Shown: positions 7,107 through 10,187 of the stretch, in pieces | How positions within the stretch are numbered: position 1 is the stretch's first letter | How the letters are laid out: each line of letters starts with the position of its first letter | Assembly (NCBI GenBank): GCA_900548125.1 | Contig: URJN01000059.1 | Span: 1-10,187 of the forward strand | DNA length: 10,187 nucleotides | Direction: 5' to 3' | Source of the DNA: an uncultured Eubacteriales bacterium | GTDB taxonomy: Bacteria; Bacillota; Clostridia; Christensenellales; Aristaeellaceae | Notes under the pieces: generated by a model | The model's database searches: none | The model's input: the letters and a program-made list of their open reading frames with translations, nothing else | What the model was told of the DNA's origin: nothing | Position numbers and translations under genes: made by a program

Positions 7107-8309
7107 TTGTCAAGGCGCATCAGTCTGCTCATATCGCTGCTGCTTCTCTGCCTGACGCTGAGCGGATGCACGGGCGGGCAGGAAATCGAAAGCTGTCTGT
7201 TCGTCATCGCCATGGCGGTAGACGCCGCGCCGGACGGCAGCCTGACCATCACCGTCAAAGCCCTCTCCGGCACTCAGGAGAGCGTTTCTTCCTCCGAACA
7301 GAAGAATGCCTCAGGCGACACCTCCGGCGGCTCAGAGGACGGAAAAAACGCCTCAAACGCCGCCGAGAACAGCGAGCCGGGGTATATCGTGCTGAGCGCG
7401 ACCGCTCCGAGCTGCCTGCGTGCGCTGGGGCTTTTGAGCGCAACAACGCCGCGCACGGTCAATCTCTCCCAGCTGCGCGAAATCGTCCTCAGCCAGACGA
7501 TTGCCGAAACGGACGCCACGCTGTCCATCCTCCGCGAGATTCACAGTATCTACCGCGCCAACGGCGAAGCAGTCGTCGTCGTCACGCCGCAGAACGCAGG
7601 CGATTTCATCCGCCGCCAACACGCCATACTCGGTCTGCGGCTTTCCAAATACCTCGAAGTGCTGTTTGAGCATTTTCAATCCATCGACATCATCCCGCCC
7701 TCGCCAAACCTCTCCGCCGTCATCGCCGCGATGGAATCCCAAACCATCGACGCTGCGGCGGTCTATGCCGACGGAAACGACTTTGACAGCACGCTGGTTT
7801 TGCAGGGCGCATCGGACACCGACCGTCTGCCCGGTCATCTGCCTCGAACTGCGCCGGCAGGCAACGAATACATGGGCTCCGCGCTCTTTTCCGGTTCCCG
7901 AATGACAGGCGTCCTGACGGGCAGCGAAACAGGGCTTCTGTGCCTGATGGCGGGCAAATCAGACACGCGCATCACCGTCATCGACGGCGCACAGTACAAA
8001 ACGCGGCTGGCAACCCGTTCCCGCCGCCGCATTGAACCGGACGGCACGCTCTGCGTTTCGCTCTCTCTGGCTCTGACGCTGACCGCCGGAGAACAGAAGC
8101 GCACCTCCGTCGAGATCGCCGCGGATATCGAACGTTCCTGCGTGTCGGTTTTACAAAAGCTGCAGGCAGCCTCCTGTGACGCAGTCGGCTTCGGGCGCAT
8201 CGCCGTCCGCGCCTATCCAGATATTCCCTCGTGGGAATCCTCCGGCTGGGACACGCGCTATCCGCAGGCGCAGGTTCGCGTGGCAACGCATTTGAAGATT
8301 TTACAGTAA
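7107..8309 (+). CDS. Spore germination lipoprotein, Ger(x)C family (receptor subunit C)
   Basis: A 400-residue lipoprotein. It has basic residues at 3-4, a hydrophobic core at about 5-18 and the lipobox LSGC with Cys21 as the lipidation site, so it should be anchored on the outer face of the spore inner membrane. The segment from ESCLFVIAMAVD through the domain with VVVVTPQNAGDF, and the C-terminal FGRIAVRAYPDIPSW stretch, fit Ger(x)C proteins. Residues around 52-88 form a Ser/Gly/Asn/Glu-rich, probably disordered insertion within the first domain. The start is TTG 7107, 7 nt after the gerB stop, with AGGAAGGA (7087-7094) twelve bases upstream; no ATG is available nearby. It is the last gene of the operon. 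Confidence 0.9.
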   Translation: MSRRISLLISLLLLCLTLSGCTGGQEIESCLFVIAMAVDAAPDGSLTITVKALSGTQESVSSSEQKNASGDTSGGSEDGKNASNAAENSEPGYIVLSATAPSCLRALGLLSATTPRTVNLSQLREIVLSQTIAETDATLSILREIHSIYRANGEAVVVVTPQNAGDFIRRQHAILGLRLSKYLEVLFEHFQSIDIIPPSPNLSAVIAAMESQTIDAAAVYADGNDFDSTLVLQGASDTDRLPGHLPRTAPAGNEYMGSALFSGSRMTGVLTGSETGLLCLMAGKSDTRITVIDGAQYKTRLATRSRRRIEPDGTLCVSLSLALTLTAGEQKRTSVEIAADIERSCVSVLQKLQAASCDAVGFGRIAVRAYPDIPSWESSGWDTRYPQAQVRVATHLKILQ

Positions 8310-8313
8310 AGCA

Positions 8314-8354
8314 GGGAACGCTCAGGGCTTTGCCCCAAGCGTCCCCCTTGTTTT
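8314..8354 (+). terminator. Terminator of the ger operon
   Basis: GGGAACGCT (8314-8322) pairs with AGCGTCCCC (8338-8346) with one mismatch. An inner stem GGGC/GCCC (8325-8328 with 8332-8335) caps it, and TTGTTTT follows. It starts five bases after the gerC stop, so the downstream M20 gene is probably a separate unit. The rest of the gap to 8473 shows no promoter I would defend. Confidence 0.75.
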
Positions 8355-8473
8355 ATGCCGATTCTGAATTTGCTTATGCACAGGATTGCCCGTCAAGAGG
8401 ATTTCCCCGAAAAACGGCGAAAAGGAAGGATGCGGTCAGCCGCCCTACATTTTCAACAGAAAGCGTGAACGCT

Positions 8474-9637
8474 ATGAATTTTATGATGGAAGCCCAGGCA
8501 TACGAAGGCGAGATGCGCGAATTTTTTGAAGACCTGCATCGCCATCCCGAACCCTCGCATTTTGAAAAAAGAACCAATGTGCGCATTCGCGAGCAGCTCG
8601 CCGCGCATGGCATCGACATGCTCTGCCCGGCGGACAACATCACCATCGCCGTCATCCGCGGCGCAAAGTCCGGAAGAACCATCGGTCTGCGCTTTGATAC
8701 CGACGCGCTGCAAATGCAGGAGCTTTGCGACGTGCCCTATAAATCCGAGCAGGACGGCTTGATGCACGGCTGCGGACATGACGCGCACACCACCTGCGGC
8801 GTATTCGTCGCCCGCCTGCTTCAGGCGCACCGCGACGAGCTCTGCGGCACCTACAAAATCATCTTCCAGCCCGCCGAGGAGGGCGAACACGGCGCGGACG
8901 AGGTCATCGCCACCGGTCTGGTTTCTGACGTGGACGCATTCTTCGGTCTGCACGTCTGGAGCCTGTATCCGACCGGCACGCTGCACGCCACGCCCGGCGG
9001 CATCTGGGCTGAACCCGACATGTTCAAAGTCACCATCCACGGCAAGGGCGGTCACGGCGCAACGCCGGAGGTCTGCGTGGACGCCATCACGGCAGGCGCG
9101 GCGGTCGTGCAGTCGCTGCAAACCATCGTTTCCCGCTTCATCTCCCCGATGGACAGTGTCGTGGTCACCGTCGGCTCGTTCCACGCGGGCACGCGCTGCA
9201 ACATCATCGCGCAGGACGCCGTTCTGGAAGGCACGCTGCGTGCGTTCGACGACGATGTGCATAAACGGCTCATCGAGCATTTCAAGCGCATCATCACCGA
9301 CGTGAGCGCCGCCTACGGCTGCACCGCCGAAATCGAAATCAACGAGATCGCCGGCGTAGTCGTCAACGATGAAGCCCTCTGCAAGATTGCAAACGAAACC
9401 GCCGCCGAGCTGGTTCCGCCCGAAAAGATTCAGCCGCAGATTCCCTGCATGCTGGGCGACGACTTCGCCGCCTACCGCGCCATTGCCCCAAGCTGCTTTG
9501 TGCAGGTCGGCATGCTCGCGCCGGAAAAGAACTGCTGCTACGCCCATCACCACGGCATGTTTAAGGTCGATGAGGACGTTCTGCCGCTGTGCGCCGCGTG
9601 GATGGCAGCCAATGCCGAGCGCGCCGCAAGAGCGTGA
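8474..9637 (+). CDS. M20-family metallopeptidase / amidohydrolase
   Basis: A 387-residue cytoplasmic zinc or manganese amidohydrolase of the HipO/N-acyl-amino-acid deacylase branch (M20D). The metal and catalytic residues are visible: Cys100, His102 and His105 in GCGHDAHT, Glu135-Glu136 in PAEEG, His160 in GLHVW, and the late HHHG cluster (358-361). The dimerisation domain begins near the segment GKGGHGATPE. Relatives remove acyl groups from amino acids or peptides (hippurate, N-acetyl-amino acids, auxin conjugates); the exact substrate is unknown. The frame is open back to 8231, but that part overlaps gerC and the terminator, so the natural start is ATG 8474. The ribosome binding site there is poor (ACAGAAAG). 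GTG 8465 or ATG 8483/8486 remain possible. Confidence 0.92.
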   Translation: MNFMMEAQAYEGEMREFFEDLHRHPEPSHFEKRTNVRIREQLAAHGIDMLCPADNITIAVIRGAKSGRTIGLRFDTDALQMQELCDVPYKSEQDGLMHGCGHDAHTTCGVFVARLLQAHRDELCGTYKIIFQPAEEGEHGADEVIATGLVSDVDAFFGLHVWSLYPTGTLHATPGGIWAEPDMFKVTIHGKGGHGATPEVCVDAITAGAAVVQSLQTIVSRFISPMDSVVVTVGSFHAGTRCNIIAQDAVLEGTLRAFDDDVHKRLIEHFKRIITDVSAAYGCTAEIEINEIAGVVVNDEALCKIANETAAELVPPEKIQPQIPCMLGDDFAAYRAIAPSCFVQVGMLAPEKNCCYAHHHGMFKVDEDVLPLCAAWMAANAERAARA

Positions 9638-9639
9638 GC

Positions 9640-9659
9640 TTTCCACAGCTTTGTGGAAA
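9640..9659. repeat. Inverted repeat TTTCCACA-GCTT-TGTGGAAA after the M20 gene
   Basis: A perfect 8-bp stem with a 4-base loop starts three bases after the M20 stop. It is followed by A's rather than T's, so it is not a normal intrinsic terminator on either strand, though it could stabilise the mRNA 3' end. Each arm resembles a DnaA box: the minus-strand reading of 9652-9660 is TTTTCCACA, one mismatch from TTATCCACA. Confidence 0.55.
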
Positions 9660-9703
9660 AAACATCTGCCTTTCTCGACAGCCTGCCTCGTCTTTTAGTC
9701 CGC

Positions 9704-9760
9704 TTAACGATTTCTTAACGGCAATTTTAAAGGGTTTTTTTCGATGCGCGCGAATAGTAT
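9704..9760 (+). promoter_or_regulatory. Direct-repeat activator site and possible promoter for the small membrane protein gene
   Basis: TTAACG at 9704-9709 is repeated exactly at 9715-9720. This is an 11-bp period, with a weaker TTTAAA 11 bp further on (9726-9731). Hexamers repeated every 11 bp are the hallmark of OmpR/PhoB-family response-regulator sites, and PhoP boxes in Bacillota are TTAACA-like. A -10-like TAGTAT (9755-9760) lies downstream with no recognisable -35, as is usual for activated promoters. The regulator's identity is inference. Confidence 0.4.
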
Positions 9761-9766
9761 GGTTAT

Positions 9767-9785
9767 GTCCGCATCTGCTGCGGAC
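9767..9785 (+). other. Leader hairpin of the small membrane protein gene
   Basis: GTCCGCA (9767-9773) and TGCGGAC (9779-9785) form a perfect 7-bp stem with a TCTGC loop, about 12 nt upstream of the ribosome binding site GGGGAGG (9797-9803). There is no T-run, so it is not a terminator. A protective or regulatory 5' leader structure is possible. Confidence 0.5.
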
Positions 9786-9816
9786 GCAATCCTGTCGGGG
9801 AGGAACATCAAAACTT

Positions 9817-10113
9817 ATGAATGAAAAACCGTCCAAGCGCAAACGCTTTAAAGCGTTTATTCTTCAGCGAAAGCTCAATACGCTGGGGCTGCTTGTGATT
9901 ACCCTGATGAGCGCAATCATCACGCTCATCTGCGCGCTGAAGGGCTTTGCCCGCACAGACGTGCTGGTCATCGTCACGGTGCTGCTGGTCGTCCTGTGTT
10001 TTATTCAATCCTTTAAGCTCAAAAAGAGCTTCCGCACCATTCGCCACTTCAAGGGTTCGCGCCATCGTTCGCATGAGCATGCGTCCGCTTCGGGTGAAAC
10101 CTCCGAGGGCTGA
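9817..10113 (+). CDS. Small two-helix membrane protein, function unknown
   Basis: A 98-residue protein that I do not recognise. A strongly basic N-terminus (Lys/Arg in 4-11) is followed by two hydrophobic helices, about 23-42 and 48-65, joined by a short basic turn. A basic then Ser/His/Glu-rich polar tail starts around 67. By the positive-inside rule both ends should be cytoplasmic, a helical hairpin. The start is ATG 9817 behind GGGGAGG (9797-9803), a long 13-nt gap. The open frame back to 9589 overlaps the M20 gene and crosses the apparent promoter, so it is rejected. The gene appears to be its own transcription unit, with 11-bp direct repeats upstream and a possible terminator at 10169. 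It could be a small stress- or signal-regulated membrane protein; no homologue can be named. Confidence 0.75.
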   Translation: MNEKPSKRKRFKAFILQRKLNTLGLLVITLMSAIITLICALKGFARTDVLVIVTVLLVVLCFIQSFKLKKSFRTIRHFKGSRHRSHEHASASGETSEG

Positions 10114-10114
10114 T

Positions 10115-10146
10115 TTGTCCACAGAAAATCCGATTTTGGTGGATAA
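10115..10146. other. Pair of DnaA-box-like 9-mers
   Basis: TTGTCCACA (10115-10123, plus strand) and TTATCCACC (complement of 10138-10146) each differ by one base from the DnaA box TTATCCACA. They face each other 14 bp apart. A weaker ACGTCCACA is at 10157-10165. No AT-rich unwinding element, dnaA or dnaN is visible, so this is not shown to be an origin. Confidence 0.3.
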
Positions 10147-10168
10147 ATCCTTCATAACGTCCACACAA

Positions 10169-10187
10169 GCGGGCGCATCCCGCCCGC
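10169..10187. terminator. GC-rich hairpin at the window edge, probable terminator stem
   Basis: GCGGGCG (10169-10175) and CGCCCGC (10181-10187) form a perfect 7-bp stem with a CATCC loop ending on the last base. Its place 55 bases after the stop of the small membrane gene suits an intrinsic terminator, but the required T-run would lie outside the window. Confidence 0.45.

Noticed and set aside
8430..8468. A 12-codon ORF behind AAAGGAAGG, ending just before the M20 start, as a leader peptide
   Set aside because: The ribosome binding site is only about three bases from the ATG, the peptide shows no regulatory codon run, and no attenuator hairpin follows.
8453..9646. A 397-residue minus-strand open frame opposite the M20 gene
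   Set aside because: Antisense shadow of a well-supported amidohydrolase with all metal ligands in place; the antisense protein has no family character.

Overview
The window looks like one end of an assembly contig from an endospore-forming member of the Clostridia (Bacillota). The evidence is a complete gerA-gerB-gerC type germinant-receptor operon, strong AGGAGG-type ribosome binding sites and Gram-positive style promoters, all in a GC-rich genome with AT-richer intergenic stretches. A KduI/KduD pair for unsaturated uronate breakdown fits a gut or plant-polysaccharide lifestyle. The species cannot be named from the sequence.

Bases 1-73 are not biological. They are Illumina adapter read-through: a T run, the complete P7 flow-cell sequence, the index ACATCG (reverse complement of TruSeq index 2, CGATGT) and the read-2 primer sequence. 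Genuine DNA starts at base 74.

Layout: (i) 74-1660, an ABC-F ATPase gene (+) preceded by a terminator-like hairpin that could be an attenuator and whose 5' side is cut off by the adapter. (ii) 1754-2617, a metallo-beta-lactamase-fold hydrolase (+) with its own near-consensus promoter. (iii) 2651-2721, terminators between convergent genes. (iv) 4460 down to 2731, the kduI-kduD operon (-) with a clear promoter and an operator-like inverted repeat. (v) 4579-8309, the ger operon (+), tightly packed with overlapping or nearly abutting genes that start on GTG, TTG and TTG and end at a hairpin terminator. (vi) 8474-9637, an M20-family amidohydrolase (+). (vii) 9817-10113, a small two-helix membrane protein of unknown function (+), with 11-bp-spaced TTAACG direct repeats upstream. 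(viii) 10114-10187, DnaA-box-like sequences and a GC hairpin at the very edge.

KduI and KduD catalyse successive steps from 5-keto-4-deoxyuronate to 2-keto-3-deoxygluconate. The three Ger proteins would form one germinant receptor in the spore inner membrane. The other genes have no evident pathway link. I see no clear novel defence system, mobile element, CRISPR array or RNA gene. The points most worth checking are the possible ABC-F attenuator, the run of non-ATG starts in the ger operon, the operator in the kdu promoter and the PhoB-type direct repeats before the small membrane protein.
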